Assembly (NCBI RefSeq): GCF_025960875.1
Contig: NZ_JAODLR010000011.1
Coordinates: 1-64,000 of the forward strand
Direction of reading: 5' to 3'
DNA: 64,000 bases
Origin: Crystallibacter permensis
GTDB lineage: Bacteria > Actinomycetota > Actinomycetes > Actinomycetales > Micrococcaceae
The notes under the pieces are model-generated. The model saw only the letters and a program-made list of their open reading frames with translations. It did no database searches and was not told the DNA's origin. Shown piece after piece: positions 29,269 to 37,835 of this stretch. The position numbers and the translations under genes are program-made. Each line of letters begins with the position of its first letter. Position 1 is the stretch's first letter.

Positions 29269-29299
29269 AAAATAACTTGAATCAATCGGTCTGTGACAA
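29269..29299 (-). promoter_or_regulatory. Candidate infC operon promoter
   Basis: TTGTCA (29294-29299) and TATTTT (29269-29274) are 19 bases apart on the minus strand (18 if the -10 is read as TTATTT). This would give a leader of about 270 bases before infC. The 28990-29309 stretch holds only this leader, its attenuator-like hairpin and the divergent start of the DUF1844 gene. Confidence 0.4.
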
Positions 29300-29309
29300 G
29301 CTTACCAGT

Positions 29310-29741
29310 ATGAGCACGCCAGATAATAATCCTGCCCCCGCAACAGAGCACCGCCACAGTTTTGGATCCGCCGCGGATTCTGCCCCCGGCGCCAGCACTC
29401 AGGAGCAGGAAGTCCTGACCCAGATGCGCGATATTGCCGAAGTTCCGGCGGTAGAGGTCATCACCACCGCCGCTGTCCACCTTATGAGTGCTGCAGCCGT
29501 CAAATGCGGCTTGGCCGCCGGCGACGATGCCGAAGAGCTCAAAGACCTGGACGAGGCACGGAAACTGATTACGGCCTTGGCCGGCTTCGTGACCGCGGCC
29601 GCACCGGAAATTGGCAGCCAGCATGCCGGCCCGTTGCGTGATGGGCTGCGTTCCCTGCAGCTGGCCTTCCGCGAAGCATCGACCATCCAGGACGAACCGG
29701 GCAAGGGCCCAGGCGAAAAGTACACCGGCCCGGTCAGCTAA
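29310..29741 (+). CDS. DUF1844-family protein
   Basis: A 143-residue protein of the DUF1844 family, which stands next to infC in many actinobacteria. The conserved helical region is about 35-115 (VEVITTAAVHLMSAAAVKCGL ... LDEARKLITALAGFV). The N-terminal 30 residues are polar and the last 20 are disordered. No enzymatic motif is seen and the function is unknown. It is divergent from infC and ends at a strong hairpin. Confidence 0.88.
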   Translation: MSTPDNNPAPATEHRHSFGSAADSAPGASTQEQEVLTQMRDIAEVPAVEVITTAAVHLMSAAAVKCGLAAGDDAEELKDLDEARKLITALAGFVTAAAPEIGSQHAGPLRDGLRSLQLAFREASTIQDEPGKGPGEKYTGPVS

Positions 29742-29760
29742 ACTCTGTCCTGCCCACACC

Positions 29761-29803
29761 AAGTTCGACGCCGGAGTCTCGCTCCGGCGTCGAACTTTTA
29801 TTA
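29761..29803. terminator. Bidirectional terminator between DUF1844 and SseB genes
   Basis: A perfect 16-bp stem (29761-29776 with 29782-29797; arms begin AAGTTCGACGCCGGAG) with loop TCTCG is followed on the plus strand by TTATTA. It starts 20 bases after the DUF1844 stop and 4 bases from the SseB stop on the other strand, so it serves both. Confidence 0.85.
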
Positions 29804-30649
29804 TCGGGTGAATCGGATCTCGAGTGAGTCCACCCGCTCCATAAAGTCCGCGTCTCCCCCCAGCCTCCGCTGCAAACGTGCGGCCAAGGCCTGCAGTTCA
29901 GTCCGCCCAAGCCCCTCACGGACTTTAAGCACGAGGCGCAGCTCAGGACCGGCGCCGCCACCGGCAACAATCTTGCCGCTTGCAGTTTTTGCCCCGATTC
30001 CTCCTCCAGGTGCCAAACCGACCCCGCTGATATCGGCCTCGACCGCGACTGCCTGTGAAACGATCCCGGTCAACCATTCGTCTTCGTAGGACGGCACCCA
30101 TTCCTGCTGTTTCGCCAGAGCCCACATGCCCGGCCGGCGAACAACGAAAGTCAGTTCAGCACCAGGATCGACAACAAGCAGTTCCGCCTTCTCAGCGACC
30201 GCGGACAGTGCGGCACGTGCGGCGTAGACGGCCACGGGCCGCGCCGCCGTGTGCCAGGCTTCCAGCGCGGCGATGGAAGTAAACACGGGCAATGCCCGCC
30301 GACCATCTGGAGCCTGCACCGTTACGAGTGCCATGTCCGCCTGTTTGTCGGCAGACAGTCCGTGGGCACCGGCTTCTTCCTCTGCCAACTGCGCCACAAT
30401 CGGCACAAAGACACGCGCCGTCGCCAAGGCGCGGACAACATCGGTTTCGCCACCGGTTCCGGCGATGAGCGCGGATAACGCCTTGGTGTAAGCAGCGTCG
30501 GCGGTGCCGTCGTCCTGGTCGAAATTATGCAGCGGATTACCCGCGCCACTCAGGTCCCGGCCTTCCCAGGACTGTCCGGCGGAATCAGTGCTTCCGCCGG
30601 CGCCTGCCAGCGCCGCCGCTATGTGCCCGGGAAGCTCTCGCTTTTCCAC
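29801..30649 (-). CDS. SseB-family protein
   Basis: A 282-residue protein with an SseB-type N-terminal domain (about 50-190; FVPIVAQ, LPVFTSIAALEAWH) and a C-terminal region of about 80 residues of unknown role. SseB proteins of E. coli are loosely tied to serine sensitivity; the biochemical function is not established. GTG 30649 begins 5 bases after the hisA stop, so it is the distal gene of the histidine cluster. A SseB gene next to hisA/infC is common in Micrococcaceae. Confidence 0.82.
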   Translation of the reverse strand: MEKRELPGHIAAALAGAGGSTDSAGQSWEGRDLSGAGNPLHNFDQDDGTADAAYTKALSALIAGTGGETDVVRALATARVFVPIVAQLAEEEAGAHGLSADKQADMALVTVQAPDGRRALPVFTSIAALEAWHTAARPVAVYAARAALSAVAEKAELLVVDPGAELTFVVRRPGMWALAKQQEWVPSYEDEWLTGIVSQAVAVEADISGVGLAPGGGIGAKTASGKIVAGGGAGPELRLVLKVREGLGRTELQALAARLQRRLGGDADFMERVDSLEIRFTR

Positions 30650-30654
30650 TTCGG

Positions 30655-31398
30655 TCAGCGGCGGCCGGCGGTATCCAGGGCCTGCGGCAAAGTAAAGGCG
30701 CCAGCGTAGAGTGCCTTACCCACAATCGCGCCTTCCACACCGTGCGGCACCAGGGCGCGCAGGGCAACAAGATCATCGAGACTTGAAATTCCGCCGGAGG
30801 CGACCACCGGCTTTTCCGTACGCGCAGCTACTTCCTGCAGCAGTTCGATGTTCGGGCCCTTGAGGGTACCGTCTTTGGTCACGTCGGTGACAACATAGCG
30901 GGCGCAGCCGGCATCCTCGAGACGAGCCAGCACCTCCCACAGATCGCCGCCCTCCTTGGTCCATCCGCGCGCTGCCAAAGTCGTGCCGCGTACGTCAAGC
31001 CCAACGGCAATGGCGTCGCCGAATCGATCGATAACCCGGGCTGTCCATTCAGGATTCTCCAGCGCAGCGGTGCCGAGATTTACCCGGGCCGCCCCGAGCT
31101 CCAGTGCCTGCTCCAGGGAGGCGTCATCCCGGATGCCTCCCGAAAGTTCAACCTTGATGGAGAGTTCCTTGACCACCCGCTGGAGCAATTCGGAGTTCGA
31201 ACCGCGGCCGAAGGCGGCGTCCAGATCTACCAGGTGGACCCACTCTGCGCCGTCGTTCTGCCAAGCCATCGCAGCATCCAATGGATCGCCGTAGCTGGTT
31301 TCGCTGCCGGCCTCGCCTTGAACGAGGCGGACGGCCTGGCCGTCGGCAACGTCCACTGCGGGCAGCAGTTCCAGAATCGGGGCGTTGTCTGTAGTCAT
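30655..31398 (-). CDS. hisA: Phosphoribosyl isomerase HisA/PriA
   Basis: A 247-residue (beta/alpha)8-barrel that isomerises ProFAR in histidine synthesis. In actinobacteria this protein (PriA) usually also performs the TrpF step of tryptophan synthesis; the sequence ([48 protein letters not shown]) fits that dual group. Catalytic Asp in AVDV and in TDVTKDG are present. Only weak ribosome-binding sequence precedes it. It follows a small membrane-protein gene in the his cluster. Confidence 0.95.
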   Translation of the reverse strand: MTTDNAPILELLPAVDVADGQAVRLVQGEAGSETSYGDPLDAAMAWQNDGAEWVHLVDLDAAFGRGSNSELLQRVVKELSIKVELSGGIRDDASLEQALELGAARVNLGTAALENPEWTARVIDRFGDAIAVGLDVRGTTLAARGWTKEGGDLWEVLARLEDAGCARYVVTDVTKDGTLKGPNIELLQEVAARTEKPVVASGGISSLDDLVALRALVPHGVEGAIVGKALYAGAFTLPQALDTAGRR

Positions 31399-31433
31399 TC
31401 GGTATGTCTGCTTTCTCGGTTGGTTGGAAAGTT

Positions 31434-31595
31434 CTACTCGGACGGGCCGAGTGTGAGCAGGTAAGCGGCCAGCAGCGACATTCCGGCTAGCACATAGAAG
31501 CTAATGACAATAGCCTTCGGGGCCTTCTGGCTGCGGAAGGATATGGCACCACCGACAAGCAGTCCGGCGACACCCATGAGCACCATGCTCCACAT
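31434..31595 (-). CDS. Small membrane protein in the his cluster
   Basis: A 53-residue protein starting at ATG 31595, two bases after the hisH stop (TAGATATG), and ending 35 bases before hisA. It has two hydrophobic helices (about 2-17, [15 protein letters not shown]; and 26-47, [19 protein letters not shown]) joined by a basic loop FRSQKAPKA, and ends LGPSE. The tight coupling to hisH and GC-rich codon use argue that it is real. I do not recognise the family; a link to histidine synthesis is only by position. Confidence 0.75.
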   Translation of the reverse strand: MWSMVLMGVAGLLVGGAISFRSQKAPKAIVISFYVLAGMSLLAAYLLTLGPSE

Positions 31596-31597
31596 AT

Positions 31598-32239
31598 CTA
31601 GCCCAGCGTCCGGAGCCAGTTGCGCAGCAGTTCAGCTCCCGCGTCGCCTGACTTTTCCGGGTGGAACTGCGTGGCGCAAAGAGGGCCGTTTTCGACAGCG
31701 GAGATGAACCTTCCTCCGTGTTCGGACCAGGTCACCTGCGGCGGGGTCATAGCCGGCTGGGACACATCGAAATCCCAACGCTGCACTCCGTATGAGTGTA
31801 CGAAATAGAAGCGCTCGTCCTCGATGCCGGCAAACAGGCGGCTGCCTTCCGGGGGGTCAACAGTGTTCCATCCCATATGCGGTACAACATCGGCAGCAAG
31901 ACGCTCCACCGTTCCGGGCCACTCCCCCATACCCGGGGTACTGACACCATGTTCAACACCCTCATCGAACAACACTTGAAGACCGACGCAGATGCCAAGA
32001 ACCGGCCGACCCCCGGCAACGCGGCGCCCAATCCAGCGCAACGCATCCACCTTCTTCAGCTGCTCCATAACAGCGGCGAAAGCACCGACCCCGGGAACCA
32101 GCAGGCCATCCGCATTGAGAACGTCCTCTGAGGCATGACTAAGCGTTACTTCCGCACCAACATGCTCAAGCGCACGCACCGCGGACCGGACGTTGCCGGA
32201 TCCATAGTCGAGGACGGTGATTTTTGGGGCTGATGTCAC
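31598..32239 (-). CDS. hisH: Imidazole glycerol phosphate synthase, glutaminase subunit
   Basis: Class I glutamine amidotransferase that feeds ammonia to HisF. The catalytic cysteine lies in GICVGLQ (about residue 84), with the partner His in [10 protein letters not shown]. 213 residues. GTG 32239 overlaps the hisB stop as GTGA. HisF itself is not in the window. Confidence 0.96.
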   Translation of the reverse strand: MTSAPKITVLDYGSGNVRSAVRALEHVGAEVTLSHASEDVLNADGLLVPGVGAFAAVMEQLKKVDALRWIGRRVAGGRPVLGICVGLQVLFDEGVEHGVSTPGMGEWPGTVERLAADVVPHMGWNTVDPPEGSRLFAGIEDERFYFVHSYGVQRWDFDVSQPAMTPPQVTWSEHGGRFISAVENGPLCATQFHPEKSGDAGAELLRNWLRTLG

Positions 32240-32853
32240 AAGGCCCCCTTCGTGGAGGGAATGCCTTCCACCCGCGGATCCGGTTCGATAGCAGCCCGCA
32301 AGGCCCGCGCAAAGGCCTTGAACTGGGCCTCAACAATGTGGTGCGGGTCCCTGCCGCCCAAGACCCGCATGTGCAGGCAAATCTGTGCATGCAGTGTGAC
32401 GGCCTCGAAGACGTGGCGCGTCAGCGAACCCGTGAAGTGACCGCCAATCAAGTGGTACTCCTGGCCCGCGGGTTCCCCGTCGTGCACCAGGTAAGGGCGC
32501 CCGGAAATGTCTACAACAGCGTTGGCAATAGCCTCGTCCAGCGGAACCGTGGCCTCACCGAACCGCCTGATCCCGGCCTTGTTGCCGAGAGCGCTTTTTA
32601 GAACCTCCCCAAGGGTGATTGCGACGTCTTCAACGGTGTGGTGGACGTCGATATGGGTATCCCCGGAGGCCTTCACCGTCAGATCTATCAGCGAGTGCTT
32701 CGCCAGCGCCGTGAGCATATGGTCATAGAACGGCACGGTCGTGCTGATATCGGATTGGCCTGTGCCATCGAGGTTCAGTTCCACCAGGACGGAGGATTCA
32801 CTTGTAGTGCGTTCAAGGCGCGCGGTGCGTCCGGTGGCAATATCCACGGTCAT
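32236..32853 (-). CDS. hisB: Imidazoleglycerol-phosphate dehydratase
   Basis: Dehydrates IGP in histidine synthesis; a monofunctional HisB of 205 residues without a phosphatase domain. Metal-binding motifs DVHHTVED and DPHHIVEA, and FYDHML, are present. ATG 32853 is chosen because AAAGGA lies 5 bases upstream; an upstream in-frame start is unsupported. Overlaps hisH by four bases; 75 bases follow hisC. Confidence 0.97.
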   Translation of the reverse strand: MTVDIATGRTARLERTTSESSVLVELNLDGTGQSDISTTVPFYDHMLTALAKHSLIDLTVKASGDTHIDVHHTVEDVAITLGEVLKSALGNKAGIRRFGEATVPLDEAIANAVVDISGRPYLVHDGEPAGQEYHLIGGHFTGSLTRHVFEAVTLHAQICLHMRVLGGRDPHHIVEAQFKAFARALRAAIEPDPRVEGIPSTKGAL

Positions 32854-32928
32854 TGGAGTCCTTTGAAGAAAATCGATTCGGCTGTCCACGAAGACGTGCG
32901 CCTCTTATATCAGTCTAGGAGAAATCGC

Positions 32929-34023
32929 TCAGACAAGCTCGCGGAGACGGTTCAGGAACGCCGTGGTCTCCGCCTCAGTGCCGGCAGTAACCCGAAGATG
33001 GCCCGGAATCCCCACATCTCGGATGAGCACTCCGGCGTCGAGCAAACCCTGCCATACTGCGTGTGGATTACGTACTCCCCCGAAGAATACGAAATTCGAA
33101 TCCGAGGGCGCGGGATGCAGACCCATATCCGTGAGCTCGGACACGATCCTGTCACGCTGGCCCTTGATGTCTTCAACGTTGGCCAGCAGCGCGTCCGCAT
33201 GGTCCAGGGCCGCAACAGCAGTTGCCTGGGTAATGGCGGACAGGTGGTACGGAAGGCGGACCAAACGCAACGCATCCGTCACTTCGGGGGCCCCTGCCAG
33301 GTAGCCCACACGCGCCCCCGCTAAAGCGAACGCTTTGCTCATTGTTCGCGAAACGATCAGACGCTCTCTACCCTGAAGCAATTCCAGAGCGCTGGGGGAG
33401 CCGGTGTGGGCAAACTCGGCATACGCTTCGTCGACAATAACCATGGTGTTGTATTCGGCCCCGGCCTCATACACGGCTTCTACAACGTCCAGACCTAGAG
33501 CTGTCCCGGTCGGATTATTCGGGGAACAAAGAATGACGATATTGGCAGCTGACTCCCTGACTGCCCGCGCGGCTGCCTCGGCCGTCAAACTGAAGTCGGA
33601 GGAGCGAGCGCCGGTCACATATTCAGTGTCCGTGCCGCTTGCGAGCAATGGATACATCGAATATGTAGGGGGGAAGCTGAGTAAGCGTCGGCCCGGACCG
33701 CCAAAAGCCTGCAGAATCTGCTGGAGGACTTCGTTCGAACCGTTGGCAGCCCAAACGTTTTCTTCGGTAAGCCCGTGACCCAGGTAACGAGCCAACGATT
33801 GACGCAGTTGCGTAAATTCGCGGTCAGGGTAGCGGTTCAGCCCCGTGGCTGCCGCATCGACGGCTGCCGCAATGGCCTTGTGAACACTCTCGGGAAGTGG
33901 ATGGGTGTTCTCGTTAACATTCAGCAGCACCGGCACATGCAACTGGGGTGCGCCATATGGTTCTAAGCCTCTGAGATTTTCCCTGAGAGGCAAGCGGTTC
34001 AGTCGTTCTAGCTGGTCACTCAC
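32929..34023 (-). CDS. hisC: Histidinol-phosphate aminotransferase
   Basis: PLP-dependent class I/II aminotransferase, 364 residues. The PLP lysine lies in SRTMSKAFALAGARVGY; other motifs are CSPNNPTGT and IVDEAYAEF. It is the first histidine gene of the cluster; hisD, which often precedes hisC in actinobacteria, is absent here. GTG 34023 has no Shine-Dalgarno; TAAGCT stands 6 bases upstream (34030-34035), compatible with a leaderless mRNA. Confidence 0.96.
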   Translation of the reverse strand: MSDQLERLNRLPLRENLRGLEPYGAPQLHVPVLLNVNENTHPLPESVHKAIAAAVDAAATGLNRYPDREFTQLRQSLARYLGHGLTEENVWAANGSNEVLQQILQAFGGPGRRLLSFPPTYSMYPLLASGTDTEYVTGARSSDFSLTAEAAARAVRESAANIVILCSPNNPTGTALGLDVVEAVYEAGAEYNTMVIVDEAYAEFAHTGSPSALELLQGRERLIVSRTMSKAFALAGARVGYLAGAPEVTDALRLVRLPYHLSAITQATAVAALDHADALLANVEDIKGQRDRIVSELTDMGLHPAPSDSNFVFFGGVRNPHAVWQGLLDAGVLIRDVGIPGHLRVTAGTEAETTAFLNRLRELV

Positions 34024-34084
34024 TGATCAAGCTTAAGCTCCGGCCGGCCCGGGGCAGGAATCGGGCCAGCCGGAGGGTCTCATA

Positions 34085-34459
34085 TTACGGCCGTTGGCCG
34101 CTGCCGCTGACGGGAACGTGGAGTTGCTGTCCGGCTTGCACAACCGAGCCTGGAAGGTTGTTCAATTGGGACATCTCGGCAATCACCTCGTGCGGATTCC
34201 GTTCAGGGGCAACGGCACTGGCGACTTCCCACAGGGTCTGCCCGGCGCCGACCGTCACGGTAATCGTCTCGCCAGCTCCTAGACGGTCGCCGGTAGAGGC
34301 CATTGCGGGAGCAGTAAAGAAGCCGATCAGCGTCAACAGGGCAGCAGCTGACAGGATGAGCGGAAGGCCGATCAACAGCAGGCGGCCCCGGCGGGTGAGC
34401 TGGAGTGGTTGAGCGTGGCGCGGTACGGCAGGCGACTGCGGTGCGAGCTGTGCAGACAT
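34085..34459 (-). CDS. LysM-domain membrane protein beside lexA (candidate SOS division inhibitor)
   Basis: A 124-residue protein with a basic N-terminus, one membrane helix (about 26-50) and an extracellular LysM peptidoglycan-binding domain (about 66-116; VGAGQTLWEVASAVAP, AEMSQLNNL, VQAGQQLHVP). AAAGG precedes the ATG by 7 bases. It is divergent from lexA and shares an intergenic region with a perfect SOS box. The same arrangement is known for YneA (Bacillus), DivS (Corynebacterium) and ChiZ/Rv2719c (Mycobacterium), LexA-controlled proteins that stop cell division after DNA damage. Equivalent function is inferred from position and domain, not from sequence identity. Confidence 0.85.
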   Translation of the reverse strand: MSAQLAPQSPAVPRHAQPLQLTRRGRLLLIGLPLILSAAALLTLIGFFTAPAMASTGDRLGAGETITVTVGAGQTLWEVASAVAPERNPHEVIAEMSQLNNLPGSVVQAGQQLHVPVSGSGQRP

Positions 34460-34507
34460 ATTGACACCTTTCCCGATCTTCGAACACTGATGTCCGAGAT
34501 CAACTAT

Positions 34508-34523
34508 TCGAACTCATGTTCGA
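34508..34523. promoter_or_regulatory. SOS box 1 between the LysM gene and lexA
   Basis: TCGAACTCATGTTCGA is an exact TCGAAC-N4-GTTCGA LexA operator, 49 bases upstream of the LysM-protein start. A related but spaced-out pair (TCGAAC and GTCCGA with six bases between, 34480-34497) lies closer to that gene. Confidence 0.9.
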
Positions 34524-34574
34524 ATCCTTCTTCCACAGTTTTAGCACTTATGATCGAACATTGTCGAGACTCAC

Positions 34575-34590
34575 TAGAACAAATGTTTGA
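34575..34590. promoter_or_regulatory. SOS box 2 (imperfect) before lexA
   Basis: TAGAACAAATGTTTGA differs from the LexA consensus at two positions, symmetrically, and keeps the GAAC-N4-GTT core. It is 144 bases before the lexA ATG and could mediate lexA autorepression. A degenerate half-site (TCGAACATTG, 34554-34563) lies between the two boxes. Confidence 0.65.
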
Positions 34591-34734
34591 AAGTTCACCG
34601 CGACTCCCCTAGCGTTAAAGCCAAAGGTGGCCGTACATGCAGTGCATCAGCTGCCACTGACAAAATAAGATTCCGGTTCGAATTCAGGCACGGCACTGCT
34701 GAATCGGACCGGACGGAGAAACCGGAGTCCGGCC

Positions 34735-35499
34735 ATGTCGAAGAATGTTTCCAACGCAGCTGCCACATCGGACAGCAAACAGTCAAAGCCGACTCGGGCT
34801 GCGGGCCAGTCCAAGGGCCTCACTGTGCGCCAAAAGAAGATCCTTGAAACCATCCAGGGCTCTGTAAGTGCCAATGGTTATCCGCCATCGATGCGGGAAA
34901 TCGGGGACACAGTCGGACTGGCAAGCCTTTCCAGCGTGACCCACCAGCTGATCCAACTCGAAAAGATGGGCTACATCCGTCGTGACCCCAAGCGTCCCCG
35001 CGCAATGGAGGTGCTGACTCCGCTCACTATTGAGGACGGCGCTGTCCAGGTGGCCGGGATGGAACAAGCAGGCAATGTGCGAAGTATCAACGGTTCCACC
35101 GTTTCGGATCTCGGCAGTGCGTCGGATACAGCTATGGTTCCCCTCGTCGGTCGCATCGCCGCCGGCGGTCCAATCTTGGCGGATCAGGTTGTCGAGGACG
35201 TCATGCCACTTCCGCGACAACTGGTTGGCCATGGCGAACTGTTCATGCTCAAGGTCTCCGGCGATTCCATGATCGATGCAGCCATCTGCGATGGCGATTG
35301 GGTTGTCGTGCGGCGACAGCAAAGCGCGAACAACGGAGACATTGTGGCAGCCCTGCTTAATGACGAGGCAACTGTGAAGACATTCAGGCAGCGGGACGGC
35401 CATACATGGTTGCTGCCCCAAAATACGCAATACGAACCGATCCTCGGCGACCATGCAACGGTGATGGGCAAAGTGGTTTCAGTAATGCGCACCCTGTAG
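34735..35499 (+). CDS. lexA: LexA repressor
   Basis: SOS repressor that is cleaved when RecA filaments form. Winged-helix DNA-binding domain at about 28-92 ([33 protein letters not shown]), then a peptidase S24 domain. The self-cleavage site is A143-G144 in GRIAAGGP; catalytic S178 (SGDSM) and K215 (ATVKTF) are present. 254 residues, with a polar N-terminal extension of about 27. CGGAG stands 7 bases before the ATG. SOS boxes upstream indicate autoregulation together with the divergent LysM gene. Confidence 0.97.
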   Translation: MSKNVSNAAATSDSKQSKPTRAAGQSKGLTVRQKKILETIQGSVSANGYPPSMREIGDTVGLASLSSVTHQLIQLEKMGYIRRDPKRPRAMEVLTPLTIEDGAVQVAGMEQAGNVRSINGSTVSDLGSASDTAMVPLVGRIAAGGPILADQVVEDVMPLPRQLVGHGELFMLKVSGDSMIDAAICDGDWVVVRRQQSANNGDIVAALLNDEATVKTFRQRDGHTWLLPQNTQYEPILGDHATVMGKVVSVMRTL

Positions 35500-35801
35500 C
35501 CGAACGCCGTGTTCGCCGAGGTGTCTGGGAGCCGCTTTCTCGCTGGATGCGGCGCGGCGCCCTACGATCCTTGCAACGTGTCCATGTCTTCGGATGGACC
35601 GGAGCTAAGGGCCGGGGCCTTCCATGTCACGGGTACCGTGGGTTGCCATTGACATACCCCCATGGCCTTGCGGCCGGATAGCGGTGCAATGGTAGTGCCA
35701 CACGTGAAGCTTGGGAGGTCCCGGCTATGCTCCAGCATACTTTCATCGGACTCGATGGTCACGCGGTAATATCATCGGCCTCGCATAGCGGGACGCGCCG
35801 G
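35500..35801. other. Intergenic region between lexA and the DinG-like helicase gene
   Basis: This 302-base stretch between convergent genes carries no convincing reading frame. CGAAC/GTTCG arms at 35501-35515 could form a weak hairpin after lexA, and GTCCAT/ATGGAC arms at 35580-35599 another. GC content and structure resemble neither tRNA nor any structured RNA I recognise. It may hold an undescribed small RNA, but there is no direct evidence. Confidence 0.5.
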
Positions 35802-37835
35802 TCAACCCGACTGACGTGCCGAGAGGCGTTCCAAGATCTGCAGCGCCACACTCCGGTCCTTAGTAGACCAGAATGGAGGCAAAGCAGACCGGAGGAAACT
35901 GCCGTACCGGGCGTTTGCCAAGCGGGAATCCAGCACTGCGACCATGCCACGATCGCCCGCGGCGCGAATAAGGCGTCCGGCTCCCTGAGCCAGACGGACT
36001 GCGGCGTGGGTAGCGGAGACGGCCATAAAACCGTTGCCACCAGCTTGCGCCACCGAGCGGGTCCTCGCTGTCATCAGAGGGTCATCCGGACGCGGAAACG
36101 GAATCCGATCGATGACGACCAACCTACAGGCGTCTCCGGGTACGTCCACACCCTGCCACAGTGTCATCGTCCCGAACAAGCAGGTATCCGGCTCCGCCGC
36201 AAACTGCTTGACCAAGGCAGCGATCGAAGACTCGCCCTGGCACAGGATTTCGCTACTAATCCTCCGCCGCATTTCGGCGGCCGCTTCCTCGGCCGCCCGC
36301 CGGGATGAGAACAGGCCCAATGCCCCGCCTCCGGAAGCCTTCAGCAGTGCTTCCAACTCGTCCAGCTGTTCCGCGCTGGTTCCGCGTTCAGGCTTCGGCA
36401 AATGCGAAGCCACATACAGCACTCCCTGCTTCGGATAGTCGAACGGGCTTCCAACGTCTGCGCTCGAATAGGCCGGTGCACCGGCCCCCATCAGTCCCAG
36501 CGATCCTGCCACTGCATCGAAAGCGTTGCCGATGGCTAACGTCGCGGAAGTCAGAACCACCGTGTGGCCGTCAAACAATCCTTCACGTAGCCGTGAGGCC
36601 ACGGATAGGGGTGCAACGTTGACTGTTGCGGGCTGCGTATCGTCCTCTGAACCGAAATCCGTTCCGGACGCGAAATTACTAGGCCTGGTAATCCACAAGA
36701 CTTCCCGAGCCTGTGCCGCCGAGAGAATCCGGTCGCACACCTCCAGCACAACCATCAGTCTGGAGCGGGCCATCTGCCGTCCACCGTCAGCATTGTTAGA
36801 CGTGTCCGACTTGGAGTCGGAAAGTGCGATCCGGCAAGCCTCCCGCAACTGCGTCAACGCCATCTCATGATCGTCACGGAGCCCGGAGGCCATCAGCCCC
36901 GTGGCAGTTGCCTCCAAGGCTGCTTCAAGGCTCTTCGCTGCGCTGTTGATCGACTCGACGCTGGCCGCAGTATGCTTGCGGGCCATGGACGCCGCTGTAT
37001 GCACCATCGCCACCGAGAGCTGCCCAGCGACCGCGCTGGTGACGCGGTCCTGCAGTTCATGTGCTTCGTCGATGACTACCACGTCGTATTCCGGAAGTAC
37101 CGACAGGCCTTCAAAGGCATTGATAGCCAGCAGTGCATGGTTGGTGATCACGACGTCCGCTTCACCGGCCCGCGTGCGGGCTAGCTCGCTGAAACATTCT
37201 GCCGCCATCGGACACTTCTGTGCTCCGAGGCACTCCATGGAACTGACCGAAACTTGTCGCCAGGCGCGATCGCTGACGCCGGGGACGATCTCATCCCGAT
37301 CACCGGTGTCAGTCTCGTCCGCCCATTCCCGCAGTCGTACCACTTCTTTTCCTAGACCGGAGGCCGGTCCGCCGGTTGGCGGGGCAGGATGCGGTACGGC
37401 ATCCTCGCCAAGAGTGAAGAGAGCGTCAGGAACGTCGTCCTCGGGGAAACCACCCGCCAGCTTGTGCTGGCAGAGGTAGTTGTTGCGCCCCTTCAGGAGG
37501 GCTACATCTACCGGCCGGGGCAGTTCGTCCGAGATAGCCTCGAGCAATCGCGGCAGGTCGCGCTTGACGATCTGTGATTGCAAGGCCAGCGTCGCAGTGG
37601 AAACAACTGCGGGCTTCTCGCTCTCCAGGGCATGGACGATCAGGGGAATGAGATACGCCAATGATTTGCCGGTGCCCGTCCCCGCTTGAACGAGCAGATG
37701 TTCCTGATTATTGAACGCCTCGGCAACGCGGTCGGCCATCTCATGCTGCCCCGCGCGGTTCTGCCCGCCCATGGCACGCACCGCAACGTCAAGCAGACGC
37801 AACGCTTCCTTTTCGGTCAACGATGCCTCAGCCAC
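35802..37835 (-). CDS. DinG/XPD-like ATP-dependent helicase
   Basis: Superfamily 2 iron-sulfur helicase related to DinG and XPD, 677 residues. Walker A QAGTGTGKS is at about 50-58 and the DEAH box in VVVIDEAHEL. Four cysteines between them (YLC, then MEC, KC and EC in a short block) match the 4Fe-4S cluster of the family. C-terminal motifs GLFSSRRAAEEAA and QGAGRLIR are visible. I start at GTG 37835 (MAEASLTEKEAL), which overlaps the hflX stop by 8 bases; GTG 37874 inside hflX is an alternative. It probably unwinds DNA structures during repair or replication and is coupled to hflX. Confidence 0.9.
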   Translation of the reverse strand: MAEASLTEKEALRLLDVAVRAMGGQNRAGQHEMADRVAEAFNNQEHLLVQAGTGTGKSLAYLIPLIVHALESEKPAVVSTATLALQSQIVKRDLPRLLEAISDELPRPVDVALLKGRNNYLCQHKLAGGFPEDDVPDALFTLGEDAVPHPAPPTGGPASGLGKEVVRLREWADETDTGDRDEIVPGVSDRAWRQVSVSSMECLGAQKCPMAAECFSELARTRAGEADVVITNHALLAINAFEGLSVLPEYDVVVIDEAHELQDRVTSAVAGQLSVAMVHTAASMARKHTAASVESINSAAKSLEAALEATATGLMASGLRDDHEMALTQLREACRIALSDSKSDTSNNADGGRQMARSRLMVVLEVCDRILSAAQAREVLWITRPSNFASGTDFGSEDDTQPATVNVAPLSVASRLREGLFDGHTVVLTSATLAIGNAFDAVAGSLGLMGAGAPAYSSADVGSPFDYPKQGVLYVASHLPKPERGTSAEQLDELEALLKASGGGALGLFSSRRAAEEAAAEMRRRISSEILCQGESSIAALVKQFAAEPDTCLFGTMTLWQGVDVPGDACRLVVIDRIPFPRPDDPLMTARTRSVAQAGGNGFMAVSATHAAVRLAQGAGRLIRAAGDRGMVAVLDSRLANARYGSFLRSALPPFWSTKDRSVALQILERLSARQSG

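Noticed and set aside
34480-34497. Third SOS box next to the LysM gene (TCGAAC ... GTCCGA)
   Set aside because: The half-sites are six rather than four bases apart and one has a mismatch, so it is unlikely to bind LexA on its own.
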